Assembly: GCA_963708205.1 (NCBI GenBank)
Contig: OY970196.1
Coordinates: 2,604,001 to 2,668,000 of the forward strand
DNA length: 64,000 nucleotides
DNA from: CAVYTF01 sp963708205
GTDB taxonomy: Bacteria; Bacteroidota; Bacteroidia; Chitinophagales; Chitinophagaceae
Direction of reading: 5' to 3'
A program made the translations under genes and the position numbers. Every line of letters starts with the position of its first letter. Positions within the stretch are counted from its first letter, which is position 1. The notes beneath the pieces were generated by a model that ran no database searches, was not told where the DNA came from, and worked only from the letters and a program-made list of their open reading frames with translations. Of the stretch, positions 35,448 to 44,795 are shown piece after piece.

Positions 35448-35666
35448 TCATTTTCTTTTTTTGGCAGCTGCTTTCGGTGGACCGCCATGTCCGGTGTCGC
35501 CATCAACCGTAGGTGTAGGAAGTTTGTGTTTTTTGGGTTTTGCATCTGGCGGCTTTTTTTGACCTGTGTCGCCTCCGGTAGTTTTGGCATCCATACGTTT
35601 AAGTCTCTCATTAGTGTCTATTGAAACCTCAAGAATTCGTTTCAATAAAGCTGTTTTTGTTTCCAT
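35448..35666 (-). CDS. Small basic hypothetical protein in the CHAT operon
   Basis: 72 aa. Helical N-terminus (about 1-28, KTALLKRILEVSIDTNERLK), then a low-complexity Gly/Asp/Pro/Lys tail with two copies of a GGDTG/GDTGHGG theme and a KKRK end. No family recognised and no signal peptide. Lies 26 bp before the CHAT gene and 40 bp after the anti-sigma-like gene, so it is probably in the same transcript. Could be an adaptor or secreted-like substrate; no basis for choosing. Confidence 0.6.
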   Translation of the reverse strand: METKTALLKRILEVSIDTNERLKRMDAKTTGGDTGQKKPPDAKPKKHKLPTPTVDGDTGHGGPPKAAAKKRK

Positions 35667-35706
35667 AAAAATTGTTTTGATTATGAAGAATTATTGTTTC
35701 CGAAAT

Positions 35707-36441
35707 TTAAAATTTATTCAACCAATCATTTGCCTCTTTGCTTCCTTCAAGATGTTGATCTCTCACCTTTGTCAACAGTTGTTTGGCTGTCTCTTTGTCG
35801 CCTGCTTTATTGCGACGTAATAAAGTTATTGCTTTATAAAAAGTTCCGGGATTGCTGAAAAGTTTTTTATTTTCCAGTTCGGTGAATGCCTGCAAAGCAC
35901 TGTCGTAATTTTTTGTTACAAGATAAGTCTTTCCTTCATCTTCAAGCGCATCATTATTATCAGGATGATTTTTGTATATCGCTTTAAAAATTGGCAATGC
36001 TTGTGCATATTGCTTGTTATTATATTTATCCAATGCATTTTGCATGCTATCGCGGCTGCCGTCCATCGTTATATCTAATTGAGTGAAATTATTTTTTATG
36101 TAATTATCGGCGAGGCTTTGAGTTGCTGATGGCCGTTCAAAAAAGTAAGTTCCAAAAGCCAGCAGGATGCAGGCTGCAACTGCATAAATCCATTTATTGT
36201 CGGCTATCCTTCTAAACGGTTTTATAAAAAACACATCTTCCCGTTTTTGCGTTTCTTCTGTATTCCAAAGTTTTTCTTTCTGTGCTTTTAATTCATTTTT
36301 TAAACCCTGCCTTGCGGTTATATAAAATGCCACTTCTTCGGCAAAGGCTTTATCGTTGTTGCATCGCGATTCAAATTCTTCTTTTTCAGTTTCGGTAAGT
36401 GTTTGCTGAAAATAAGCGTCTATGTAATCAAGTATTTCCAT
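35707..36441 (-). CDS. Anti-sigma-like single-pass membrane protein with TPR
   Basis: 244 aa. A cytoplasmic N-terminal part (about 1-80) opens EILDYIDAYFQQTLTETEKEEFESRC, similar to the anti-sigma N-terminal domains that bind ECF sigma factors in Bacteroidota but without the HxxxCxxC zinc motif. One membrane helix at about 84-100 (WIYAVAACILLAFGTYFF), then a periplasmic part with TPR-like helices (about 135-215). It follows the sigma gene after 41 bp. The arrangement suggests membrane sequestration of the sigma factor and periplasmic sensing or cleavage; this is inference. Confidence 0.72.
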   Translation of the reverse strand: MEILDYIDAYFQQTLTETEKEEFESRCNNDKAFAEEVAFYITARQGLKNELKAQKEKLWNTEETQKREDVFFIKPFRRIADNKWIYAVAACILLAFGTYFFERPSATQSLADNYIKNNFTQLDITMDGSRDSMQNALDKYNNKQYAQALPIFKAIYKNHPDNNDALEDEGKTYLVTKNYDSALQAFTELENKKLFSNPGTFYKAITLLRRNKAGDKETAKQLLTKVRDQHLEGSKEANDWLNKF

Positions 36442-36482
36442 TCTATATTTCTTTAGTGATATTTATTTTAAATAGATTTTTT

Positions 36483-37067
36483 TTAAATTGATTTTAAAAC
36501 AGACTGCATGTTTTGTTTAAGCTTTTCAAGACATCGCAATCTTGTGATCTTGGCAACTTCGGCGCTGTTATATTTTAATTCTGCGGCAATTTTTTTATCG
36601 GAAAAACCATCTTCAAACATCAATAAAATAGTTTTGCATTTTTCACCGATTGTTTCAATATATTTTTTCACGGCATTTTGTTTTTCTTCTGTCATCATTA
36701 TTTCTACTGCATTTCTCGCAACTTCCGGCATTTGTAAAAGCAGATCAGTGTCCGCCACGTTAAAATGCACCTGCTCTTTATTTGTCGTATTTCTTCGAAT
36801 AAAGTCAACACATTTATTTGAAAATATTTGAAACAGATATGTTTTTAGGCTTGAGTGACCATCAAATTTTTCTGAAACAACATTACGTATAACAGATAAA
36901 ACCGCATCTGTATATGCATTGAAGCTATCTTCCTGCGAAATTTTTTTCGCGCGGCATCCTTCTCTTATAAAATAATAGTATTGCTGGTAAAGATTTTTTT
37001 CCTGGACAATTCTTTCCTGGTAGTTGGCTTTTAAACCATTGATAATGGCAAAATCCTGATCAGTCAA
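36483..37067 (-). CDS. ECF-type RNA polymerase sigma factor
   Basis: 194 aa. Region 2 is visible as FNAYTDAVLSVIRNV with HSSLKTYLFQIFSNKCVDFIRR (typical WLfrIarNkaiDylR theme) and region 4 as CKTILLMFEDGFSDKKIAAELKYNSAEVAKITRLRCLEKLK (segment about 147-187) with a helix-turn-helix. First gene of the operon with the anti-sigma-like, small and CHAT genes. A TATATTTG -7 match lies 18 bp upstream, which is a housekeeping-type element. Confidence 0.85.
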   Translation of the reverse strand: MTDQDFAIINGLKANYQERIVQEKNLYQQYYYFIREGCRAKKISQEDSFNAYTDAVLSVIRNVVSEKFDGHSSLKTYLFQIFSNKCVDFIRRNTTNKEQVHFNVADTDLLLQMPEVARNAVEIMMTEEKQNAVKKYIETIGEKCKTILLMFEDGFSDKKIAAELKYNSAEVAKITRLRCLEKLKQNMQSVLKSI

Positions 37068-37084
37068 AAGGGAAAGTATTTAGT

Positions 37085-37092
37085 CAAATATA
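37085..37092 (-). promoter_or_regulatory. Candidate -7 element of the sigma-CHAT operon
   Basis: Minus strand TATATTTG matches TAnnTTTG exactly, 18 bp before the sigma-factor ATG. The -33 element is not clear. An additional autoregulated ECF promoter would not be recognised by eye. Confidence 0.4.
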
Positions 37093-37239
37093 ATTATTAT
37101 ACAACGATTTTTTGAAGTCTACTTTTTAAATAAAAAAATTTTTTAAAAAATGTTGTTACCCTTTTTAAAGAGTTAACGATTAAATATACAGGTACTTTAA
37201 ATTTTGGTACCAATTTTTCAAAACCTAAAAACAAAAAAA

Positions 37240-37785
37240 ATGAAGAACACCATCCTGGCTTTAACAGCCATCGCTTTTGCAGCATTAGTTAATGTTGCAA
37301 ATGCACAAAACCCGGTAACTGCGGGTAATTACAATCAGTTGGCCGTTGCAACTAACCAAACACTTGTTTCAGCAGGTGAAAATGAAAGCTCAGCCACTGC
37401 TGCAACAGCAATGATCAGCAGCCGAGCATTAAAAGATTTTAAAAGATCTTTTGCTGCTGCACCAAATGCAGAATGGGAAAGAGCTGCAGACGGAGGATTT
37501 GTTGCTGCTTTCTCTGCCGATGAAAAAAAGGCTTTGGTTGCTTACAACCAAAAAGGTGATTGGCAGCACACAATTTATTTCTACGGTGCAGAAAAATTGC
37601 CCGAAGATATTAAAACACGTGTGCTTGATGCTTACGGAGATTTTAAAATAACTCAGGTAAATGAAGTACATGTTACTAATGCGCCGGTTATTTATCTCGT
37701 GCACCTTGAAAACACCGCAACATTGCGCACAGTAAGAATCTGCGAAGACGACATGAATGAAATTGAAACTATTTACAAGCAATAA
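37240..37785 (+). CDS. Secreted PepSY-like protein
   Basis: 181 aa from the ATG at 37240; the in-frame TTG at 37204 is disfavoured because the ATG begins a clean signal peptide (MKNTILALTAIAFAALVNVA, cleavage near NAQ). The mature part contains FKRSFAAAPNAEWERAADGG, similar in layout to PepSY-like/DUF2874 repeats (F..A..aeW..). Divergent from the sigma operon. Function unknown; followed by a clear terminator. Confidence 0.75.
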   Translation: MKNTILALTAIAFAALVNVANAQNPVTAGNYNQLAVATNQTLVSAGENESSATAATAMISSRALKDFKRSFAAAPNAEWERAADGGFVAAFSADEKKALVAYNQKGDWQHTIYFYGAEKLPEDIKTRVLDAYGDFKITQVNEVHVTNAPVIYLVHLENTATLRTVRICEDDMNEIETIYKQ

Positions 37786-37814
37786 TTTATTCAGTACAAC
37801 AAGCAGGCAATCCG

Positions 37815-37840
37815 ACCTCTGATTCTTCAGAGGTTTTTTT
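37815..37840 (+). terminator. Intrinsic terminator
   Basis: ACCTCTGA and TCAGAGGT form an 8-bp stem around TTCT, followed by seven T, 30 bp after the PepSY-like gene. Confidence 0.85.
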
Positions 37841-37902
37841 GTGTTTTATACGTTTTAGAACAACATCTTCGTTATACTTTTATAGTAAATTTTTATTTGA
37901 TA

Positions 37903-38652
37903 ATGTCTAAAAAAAATTTCGCTTATATTTTTCTCATAAGTATTTTTTTCTTCTTTTATAGTTGTAAAAAAATAGAATCGCCGCCTTACATTTCCATAAA
38001 TGCATATTATCCTTTACAAGCCGGAAGTTCTTATACGTATCGCTTGGATTCCACTGTTCTCGCACCTTTTGGCTCTGCACTTGTTGTACACAGTTATCTT
38101 TTAAAAGATAGTATTGAATCAAATTTTTATGATAATTCCGGCAGGCTTTCTTATCGAGTTTATCGTTTCATTACAGATACATTGCAGTCGCAGCCATGGC
38201 AATATCTTTCTACTTATTACATCACGCCAACTTCAACAACGATAGAAGTAATGGATGATAATAATTATCGTTTTATAAAATTAGCAGATCCGGTTGTTAA
38301 TGGTTTTTCATGGCAGGGAAATACTTATATTGATACAAAATCAGCTGAATCTACAGTGCAATTTATGGATGGATGGAATTATACTTATGAAAATGTAAAT
38401 GAATCTTATACTGTGCCGATGGGAACGCTTGATAGCACCATAACAATTTTGCAGGATACATCTGATGTTCCGGATGTGCCGTTTTCTCAATCGCTTGATT
38501 TTTATGAGCATGTTTCAGCCACAGAAGTTTATGCAAAAAATATCGGATTAATTTATAAAGAATTTACACATTGGACCTGGCAAATAAATCCTGAGGCAGC
38601 TTACCAGGATGGCAGTTATGGTATTAAACTTAGTTTAATAAATTATCAATAA
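37903..38652 (+). CDS. Putative lipoprotein
   Basis: 249 aa from the ATG at 37903 (a TTG at 37897 is in frame). Signal with lipobox: FAYIFLISIFFFFYSCKK, Cys lipidation site at about residue 21. The mature part has a YYPLQAGSSYTYRLDSTV opening found in Bacteroidota surface lipoproteins. No enzyme motif. Function unknown. Followed by an SRPBCC gene after 29 bp. Confidence 0.75.
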   Translation: MSKKNFAYIFLISIFFFFYSCKKIESPPYISINAYYPLQAGSSYTYRLDSTVLAPFGSALVVHSYLLKDSIESNFYDNSGRLSYRVYRFITDTLQSQPWQYLSTYYITPTSTTIEVMDDNNYRFIKLADPVVNGFSWQGNTYIDTKSAESTVQFMDGWNYTYENVNESYTVPMGTLDSTITILQDTSDVPDVPFSQSLDFYEHVSATEVYAKNIGLIYKEFTHWTWQINPEAAYQDGSYGIKLSLINYQ

Positions 38653-38681
38653 TATTAATTAATTTAGTTTAAAATAATTCA

Positions 38682-39110
38682 ATGCCTAAAACAATAAACC
38701 AAAAAATAATTTTCAAGGCAACTTCTGCAAAAGATTTATACAATCTTTATGTAAATGCAAAATTGCATTCAACCGTTACAGGCTCATCTGCAAAGATCAC
38801 AGAAAAAGAAGGTGATTCTTTTTCTTCTTACGATGGATATATTACAGGAAAAAATCTTCAGCTTATAAAAGATAGATTGATTGTGCAAAGTTGGAGAGGT
38901 TCTGACTGGAATACGTCAGATGTCGATTCCACTTTAATTATGTATTTCGAAACGATAAATGAAGATGTAACGCTTCACGTCACTCACGCAAATGTTCCAG
39001 ATAATCTTGCGGAAGATATTAATACCGGTTGGCATGAGTTTTTTTGGAAGCCATGGAAAAAATATTTTGTAAGTAAAACCAGGCCCAACGCCTTACAGAT
39101 TTATAAATAA
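38682..39110 (+). CDS. SRPBCC/AHSA1-like domain protein
   Basis: 142 aa. Starts with INQKIIFKATSAKDLYNLYVN, ends with GWHEFFWKPWKKYF, the helix-grip pattern of activator-of-Hsp90-homolog/START-like proteins. Cytoplasmic, ligand unknown. The 3' end overlaps the convergent RsmB-like gene by 18 bp. Confidence 0.8.
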   Translation: MPKTINQKIIFKATSAKDLYNLYVNAKLHSTVTGSSAKITEKEGDSFSSYDGYITGKNLQLIKDRLIVQSWRGSDWNTSDVDSTLIMYFETINEDVTLHVTHANVPDNLAEDINTGWHEFFWKPWKKYFVSKTRPNALQIYK

Positions 39111-40256
39111 CGCTGCAAACATAGTATCAGCCTTCATTTCATAACCTTTGAATACTTCTTCCTTTATTAATTTCAATGAAAAGTTTTGTTGAATAAAATC
39201 GGTTACGCCTTGATTTTCTTTTTTGAAAACTGAACAGGTAATGTATAAAAAATAACCACCTCTTTTTAAGTTTAAAATTGATCTGCTCACAATTTTCTTT
39301 TGCAAATTTTCATACTCTTCAATTTTATTTTCTGCGAAAAAAAATAACTGTTCCGGCGTTCTTAACCAGGTGCCGCTTCCTGTGCATGGTGCATCGCAAA
39401 TAATTAAATCGTATTTGTTATTCAATAAATTTTTATCAGTAGTTAAATCCAGTAAAAAAGATTTATAATTTTTAATGCCTGCATCTTCAAATCTTTTTTT
39501 AAGATTTTGTAAAATAGATATACGTACATCCGAAACAGTTAAGAAAATATTTTTTAAAATATCAAAAGCCAATATCGATTTTCCACCACTGCCTGCGCAG
39601 CAATCCCAAACTTTAAGCAGGTGATCATTAGGTATTAATTGTAAAATCTCAGCAACTCTTTGAGATGAATAATCCTGCACTACAACTTCTTTATTCATCC
39701 TAAAAATGTTTTCAACTTTTATTCCGTTGGAAATTTCTAAGCAATTTTTTATCTTTTTGAATTCAATTTTGTTTTCCGTTAATTTTTTTATTACCTCCTG
39801 TTCATCATCATTTCGTATTCGTAAAAATAAATTTGGCTGAAGAAGATGAGAATTTGCAAACTCAATGCTATCAATACTTTCACTCAATTCTTTGCCAAAT
39901 GGAAATATATTTTCGATGGAAAAAAAGGGATAAATTTCCTTGATAAATTGTATTCTGTCATCTATATTTTCATCCCAGTTTTTTATCCATGAATCATTAA
40001 ATAAAAAAGTAAATTCTTCTCGCTTTTTATGGCATAAAAAAATTGCAGCTTTCAATTTTTCTTCTACAGACAAATCATTCAATGCAAAACCGGTTCTGTA
40101 AAAAGAATAAATAAAATGTGTGATGATCTTTCTGTCTCTTGAACCATGCTTTTTATTTTTTGAAAAATATTCTTTAAGAAAATAATGCAAGGGAACTTTT
40201 CCGTCGTATGCGGAAATTATTTTTAGTGACGTATTAAAATAAGAATGAACACGCAT
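39093..40256 (-). CDS. RsmB/NOP-family RNA (cytosine-5) methyltransferase
   Basis: 387 aa from the ATG at 40256 (MRVHSYFNTSLKI); an upstream frame extension to 40301 is hydrophobic and unlikely. SAM motif VWDCCAGSGGKS, motif IV DAPCTGSGTW and catalytic TCSVFKKEN are all present. N-terminal NusB-like helical domain is divergent. Probably methylates 16S rRNA or a tRNA; the exact site is not predictable. Confidence 0.9.
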   Translation of the reverse strand: MRVHSYFNTSLKIISAYDGKVPLHYFLKEYFSKNKKHGSRDRKIITHFIYSFYRTGFALNDLSVEEKLKAAIFLCHKKREEFTFLFNDSWIKNWDENIDDRIQFIKEIYPFFSIENIFPFGKELSESIDSIEFANSHLLQPNLFLRIRNDDEQEVIKKLTENKIEFKKIKNCLEISNGIKVENIFRMNKEVVVQDYSSQRVAEILQLIPNDHLLKVWDCCAGSGGKSILAFDILKNIFLTVSDVRISILQNLKKRFEDAGIKNYKSFLLDLTTDKNLLNNKYDLIICDAPCTGSGTWLRTPEQLFFFAENKIEEYENLQKKIVSRSILNLKRGGYFLYITCSVFKKENQGVTDFIQQNFSLKLIKEEVFKGYEMKADTMFAALFINL

Positions 40257-40336
40257 AAATATCTTGACAACAAGAGTAAAGTAAATAAAAAAAGTCGCCA
40301 TAGATATGACAACTTTTTACAGAATTTTTTTATTTT

Positions 40337-42865
40337 TTAAACACTTGCCTCTTCGGCTTTTTTGCCAAGCTCAAAAGTAATTTTATTGTTTTCTTTATCC
40401 AATCCTGCGATTAAAAGGTCTCCATTTTTTATATGAAGATTTAATATTTCTTCCGCAAGTGGATCTTCCAAATATTTCTGAATTGCTCTGTGTAAAGGAC
40501 GTGCACCGAATTGAACATCATAACCTTTATCAGCAATAAAATCTTTTGCTTCTTGCGTTAATTGCAGCGTGAAACCCAGTGTATTCAGGCGTTTCAGCAC
40601 ACCTTTCATTAAAATATCTATGATCACATAAATATTTTCTTTAGTAAGCGAATTGAATACAACCACATCATCAACTCTGTTTAAAAATTCAGGAGAGAAT
40701 GTGCGTTTTAGCGCTTTTTCTATAACAGCTTTGTTATTATCTTCCTGGTTTTGAGTGCGCGCTGCTGTTGCAAAACCAACACCGTCACCGAAATCTTTCA
40801 ATTGCCTTGCGCCAATATTAGATGTCATGATGATCAATGTATTTTTAAAATCAATTTTTCTTCCAAGACCATCCGTTAAAATACCATCATCCAAAACCTG
40901 CAATAAAATATTATAAATATCTGGATGTGCTTTTTCTATTTCATCCAATAAAATAACACTGTAAGGTTTGCGACGAACTTTCTCAGTTAACTGTCCGCCT
41001 TCTTCATAACCAACATAACCAGGAGGCGCGCCAACCAACCTGCTAACTGTAAATTTTTCCATGTATTCGCTCATGTCAATTCTTATTAAAGAATCTGCAG
41101 AGTCAAACATGTATCTTGCTAAAGCCCTCGCTAGCTCTGTCTTTCCAACGCCTGTTGGTCCGAGAAAAATAAATGAACCAACTGGTTTTCTTGGATCCTT
41201 TAAGCCGACTCTGTTTCTTTGAATTGCTTTTACAACTTTGCTTATAGCATCTTCCTGCCCAACGACCATTTGCTGCATATCATCACCCATTTTACGCAAC
41301 TTTTCTGTTTCTTCCTGTACCATTCTCTTAACCGGAATACCCGTCATCATGCTTACTACTTCAGCAATTGCTTCTTCATCAATCGGATAACGGCGATGCT
41401 TGCTTTCTTCTTCCCAAAAATTTTTCGCTTTTTCTAATTCTTCTCCCAAACGTTTTTCAGTATCGCGCAAAGCTGCAGCTTCTTCAAATCTTTGGCTTTT
41501 TACTACTTTATTTTTTTCGATCTTAATTGCTTCAATTTGCTTTTCAAGATCCAAAATATTTTGAGGAACATTAATATTTTTTAAGTGAACACGTGCGCCA
41601 ACTTCATCCAAAACATCAATCGCTTTATCAGGAAGTAAACGATCAGTCATATATCTGTCACTTAATTTTACGCATGCGTGAATGGCATCATCGCTATAAA
41701 TAACGTTGTGATAATCTTCGTATTTAGATTTTATGTTTTCAAGAATTTGAATGGTTTCATCAACACTTGGCGGATCAACCATTACCTTTTGAAAACGTCT
41801 GTCGAGCGCGCCATCTTTTTCAATATATTGACGATACTCATCTAATGTAGAAGCGCCAATGCATTGTAGTTCGCCGCGTGCTAAAGCCGGTTTAAAAATA
41901 TTACTTGCATCGAGCGAACCGCTTGCCCCGCCTGCACCAACAATCGTATGAATTTCATCGATGAACAAAATAACATCACGATTTTTTTCAAGTTCATTCA
42001 TGATCGCTTTCATTCGTTCTTCAAATTGTCCGCGATATTTTGTGCCCGCAACCAAAGCAGCCAAATCAAGACTGATGACTCTTTTATCAAATAAAACTCG
42101 GCTCACTTTTCTTTGAACAATTCGAAGTGCCAAGCCTTCAACAATTGCAGTTTTTCCAACGCCGGGTTCACCGATTAAAATTGGATTATTTTTTTTCCTT
42201 CTTGATAAAATTTGAGATACACGCTCAATTTCCAACTCGCGGCCAACAATGGGATCGAGTGTATTATTTTCGGCCAAGCGTGTAATGTCTCTCCCGAAAT
42301 TATCAAGAACGGGCGTCTTACTTTTTACTGTTGCTGCCTGTTTGCTTTTTTGCTGTGAAGAAAAACCGGCCTTTTTTTCTTCATCAAAATCATCATCATT
42401 ATCTTCCGTGTATTCGCTTTTCGGATCGCTTCTTACCATACCTGTTTCGTTTCTGAAAATATCATAATCAACATCAAATTGTCCTAAGATTTGTGTTGCA
42501 ATATTTTCTTTGTTTTTCAAAATTGATAACATCAAATGTTCTGTTTCCACAAGCGGGCTTTTCAATGCCTTCGCTTCTAAAACCGTTACCCTTATTACTT
42601 TTTCTGCTTGTTTGGTTAACGGTAAACTATTGATGTTTGCAATATTTTTTCCTGTTTTATCTTTTACTGCCAGCTCTACCTCTTTGCGCAATTCATATAG
42701 ATCTACATTGAGTTGTTTCAAAACTTTTATCGCAGTATTTTCTCCTTCGCGAATCAAACCCAGAAGCAAGTGTTCTGTGCCGATAAAATCATTTCCTAAT
42801 CTTAAAGCTTCTTCTCTGCTAAACGAAATGATCTCTTTTACTTGTGCTGAAAAGTTATTATCCAT
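40337..42865 (-). CDS. clpC: ClpC AAA+ unfoldase of the Clp protease
   Basis: 842 aa. N-terminal Clp repeat domain (about 1-145), D1 with GEPGVGKT, a UVR-like middle segment (KVVKSQRFEEAAALRDTEKRL) characteristic of ClpC rather than ClpB, and D2 with GPTGVGKT. Feeds substrates to ClpP. No ctsR/mcsAB genes nearby, as usual outside Firmicutes. A STAS-domain gene is divergent upstream (96-bp gap). Confidence 0.95.
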   Translation of the reverse strand: MDNNFSAQVKEIISFSREEALRLGNDFIGTEHLLLGLIREGENTAIKVLKQLNVDLYELRKEVELAVKDKTGKNIANINSLPLTKQAEKVIRVTVLEAKALKSPLVETEHLMLSILKNKENIATQILGQFDVDYDIFRNETGMVRSDPKSEYTEDNDDDFDEEKKAGFSSQQKSKQAATVKSKTPVLDNFGRDITRLAENNTLDPIVGRELEIERVSQILSRRKKNNPILIGEPGVGKTAIVEGLALRIVQRKVSRVLFDKRVISLDLAALVAGTKYRGQFEERMKAIMNELEKNRDVILFIDEIHTIVGAGGASGSLDASNIFKPALARGELQCIGASTLDEYRQYIEKDGALDRRFQKVMVDPPSVDETIQILENIKSKYEDYHNVIYSDDAIHACVKLSDRYMTDRLLPDKAIDVLDEVGARVHLKNINVPQNILDLEKQIEAIKIEKNKVVKSQRFEEAAALRDTEKRLGEELEKAKNFWEEESKHRRYPIDEEAIAEVVSMMTGIPVKRMVQEETEKLRKMGDDMQQMVVGQEDAISKVVKAIQRNRVGLKDPRKPVGSFIFLGPTGVGKTELARALARYMFDSADSLIRIDMSEYMEKFTVSRLVGAPPGYVGYEEGGQLTEKVRRKPYSVILLDEIEKAHPDIYNILLQVLDDGILTDGLGRKIDFKNTLIIMTSNIGARQLKDFGDGVGFATAARTQNQEDNNKAVIEKALKRTFSPEFLNRVDDVVVFNSLTKENIYVIIDILMKGVLKRLNTLGFTLQLTQEAKDFIADKGYDVQFGARPLHRAIQKYLEDPLAEEILNLHIKNGDLLIAGLDKENNKITFELGKKAEEASV

Positions 42866-42961
42866 TATTTGTGTTTGTACAATTATAAGAAATATTTTTG
42901 ACGAAAACTATTGAGCAGTTATACACAATTGTTATCATTATTAAATACGTAATTTATTTTT

Positions 42962-43354
42962 ATGAAGTTCAAAATTGATACCAGAGAGAAATTTAGTGTA
43001 ATAACGCCGAATTTAGAAATTTTGTATGTCAATATAACAGAAGAGTTAATAAACGCTTTAACAACTTGCCGTGAAAGCGAAAGTAAAAACGTGATTCTGA
43101 ATTTAAAACATGTGAATGAAATTGAAACTTCAGCAGCAGAATCTATCGTAAAGTTACAACAGGAATTTTATGAAAACAATACTTCGTTTGTTATTTGCGA
43201 AATGAAAAAATCTGTAGAAGATAAGTTTAATGAAATGGGATTACTTGATTTAATAAATTGTACACCAACAGAAAGCGAAGCTTATGATATTGTACAAATG
43301 GAAGAAATAGAACGCGAGTTATTTGACACAGATGATGTTGAACTTAACCAATGA
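42962..43354 (+). CDS. STAS-domain protein (anti-anti-sigma-like)
   Basis: 130 aa. Predicted alternating strand-helix pattern with NVILNLKHVNEIETSAAESIVKLQQEF, the STAS core; the phosphorylatable Ser/Thr would be in the ETSAAES segment. No partner RsbW-like kinase is adjacent. Acidic C-terminal tail (about 112-130). Could be a partner-switch regulator or, as in other phyla, a general protein-interaction module. Confidence 0.78.
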   Translation: MKFKIDTREKFSVITPNLEILYVNITEELINALTTCRESESKNVILNLKHVNEIETSAAESIVKLQQEFYENNTSFVICEMKKSVEDKFNEMGLLDLINCTPTESEAYDIVQMEEIERELFDTDDVELNQ

Positions 43355-43364
43355 TTTTTGAAAA

Positions 43365-44063
43365 TTATGCAACATGCAAGCCGCATTCTTTTTTTGAGCT
43401 TTCCCACCACCAGCGACCTGCACGAATATCTTCGCCTGCTTTTATAGCGCGTGTGCAAGGTGCACAGCCAATACTTATAAAACCTTCATCATGCAATTTA
43501 TTGTAAGGCACATGATATTCTTTTATGTAGTCAATGATTTCATCATAGCTCCAGTGCAGCAAAGGATTGAATTTGTATAAATTTTTTGCGGCATTCCATT
43601 CTACCAAAGGCATTTGTTTTCTATTGTCTGATTGATCAGCACGCAAGCCGGTCACCCAAACACGTGCGCCATTCAATGCTCTGTTTAAAGGCTCAACCTT
43701 TCTTATATCGCAGCATGATTTTCTGTTTTCAGTAGAATGATAAAAACCGTTTATACCGTTTTCATTAATAAATTCTTCCACAGCTTTTGCTTCAGGAAAA
43801 TATACTTTCATTTTTATTTGATAACGATATTCTGTTTGTTCAATCAGTTTATATGTTTCATTAAATAATCTTCCAGTATCAATTGTAAAAATTTCAACAT
43901 CTAGTTTGTTTCTAAAAATCATGTCAGTTAAAACCTGGTCTTCTTGTCCAAGTGAAGATGAAAATTTAACACCTCCGTCGGGAAAAAGATTTGTCAAATA
44001 TTTTAATGAGCTTGCGATATCATGGGAAGAAACATATTCCTCAATAAAAGGTAAGTGAAGCAT
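43365..44063 (-). CDS. cysH: Adenylyl-sulfate (APS/PAPS) reductase
   Basis: 232 aa. Cys117-Cys118 and Cys200-x2-Cys203 form the CC...CxxC [4Fe-4S] motif of APS-type reductases, and the catalytic Cys227 is in the C-terminal ECGLH. The fold starts with FSSSLGQEDQVLTDM (PP-loop-like). Reduces activated sulfate to sulfite in assimilatory sulfur metabolism. The iron-sulfur motif favours APS as substrate (EC 1.8.4.10). No other cys genes are adjacent. Confidence 0.93.
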   Translation of the reverse strand: MLHLPFIEEYVSSHDIASSLKYLTNLFPDGGVKFSSSLGQEDQVLTDMIFRNKLDVEIFTIDTGRLFNETYKLIEQTEYRYQIKMKVYFPEAKAVEEFINENGINGFYHSTENRKSCCDIRKVEPLNRALNGARVWVTGLRADQSDNRKQMPLVEWNAAKNLYKFNPLLHWSYDEIIDYIKEYHVPYNKLHDEGFISIGCAPCTRAIKAGEDIRAGRWWWESSKKECGLHVA

Positions 44064-44152
44064 AACATTTTAATTTACATTAAAACAATATTCTATTGCA
44101 GTTATAGACTAATATTTTTTTATTGAACGATAAAATTTCACTTTCAAAAATA

Positions 44153-44791
44153 TTAATCAACATTCGGTTGTGGTGTATATCGTAAATATGGTTTTACAAT
44201 CTTTACACCTTTTGGAAATTTCTTTATTGCATCTTCTGTACTAACTGCCGGAACAACGATCACATCTTCACCATGCTTCCAATCTGCAGGCGTTGCTACG
44301 CTATAATTTGCAGTTAATTGCAAAGAATCAATCACACGCAAAACCTCTACAAAATTTCTTCCTGTAGATGCAGGATAAGTGATAATTAGTTTAACTAATT
44401 TATCAGGTCCGATTATAAACAATGAGCGCACAGTTGCAGTGGCAGAAGCATTTGGATGAATCATGTCGTACAAATCTGCAACCTGTCTGTCTTCATCGGC
44501 TATCAACGGGAAATCGACCAAAACATTTTGTGTTTCGTTAATATCTTTTACCCAACCTTCGTGTTTATTCATTGGATCAACGCTTACGGCAAGCACCTTT
44601 ACATTGCGTTTTGCAAACTCATCTTTTAGCGATGCGGTTTTGCCAAGCTCTGTGGTACAAACAGGCGTATAATCTGCGGGATGCGAAAATAAAACGCCCC
44701 AGCCATTGCCTAGGTATTCATAAAAATCAATTTCGCCGGTGGTTGTACTTGCCTGAAAATTTGGTGAAACATCTCCTAAACGTAAGCTCAT
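44153..44791 (-). CDS. 1-Cys peroxiredoxin (Prx6-type)
   Basis: 212 aa. The peroxidatic Cys45 lies in HPADYTPVCTTELG; no resolving Cys is seen, and the long C-terminal domain fits the Prx6/1-Cys group. Detoxifies H2O2 and organic peroxides. An exact TATCTTTG -7 element and an overlapping perfect palindrome are directly upstream (44796-44818). Confidence 0.93.
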   Translation of the reverse strand: MSLRLGDVSPNFQASTTTGEIDFYEYLGNGWGVLFSHPADYTPVCTTELGKTASLKDEFAKRNVKVLAVSVDPMNKHEGWVKDINETQNVLVDFPLIADEDRQVADLYDMIHPNASATATVRSLFIIGPDKLVKLIITYPASTGRNFVEVLRVIDSLQLTANYSVATPADWKHGEDVIVVPAVSTEDAIKKFPKGVKIVKPYLRYTPQPNVD

Positions 44792-44795
44792 GTTT

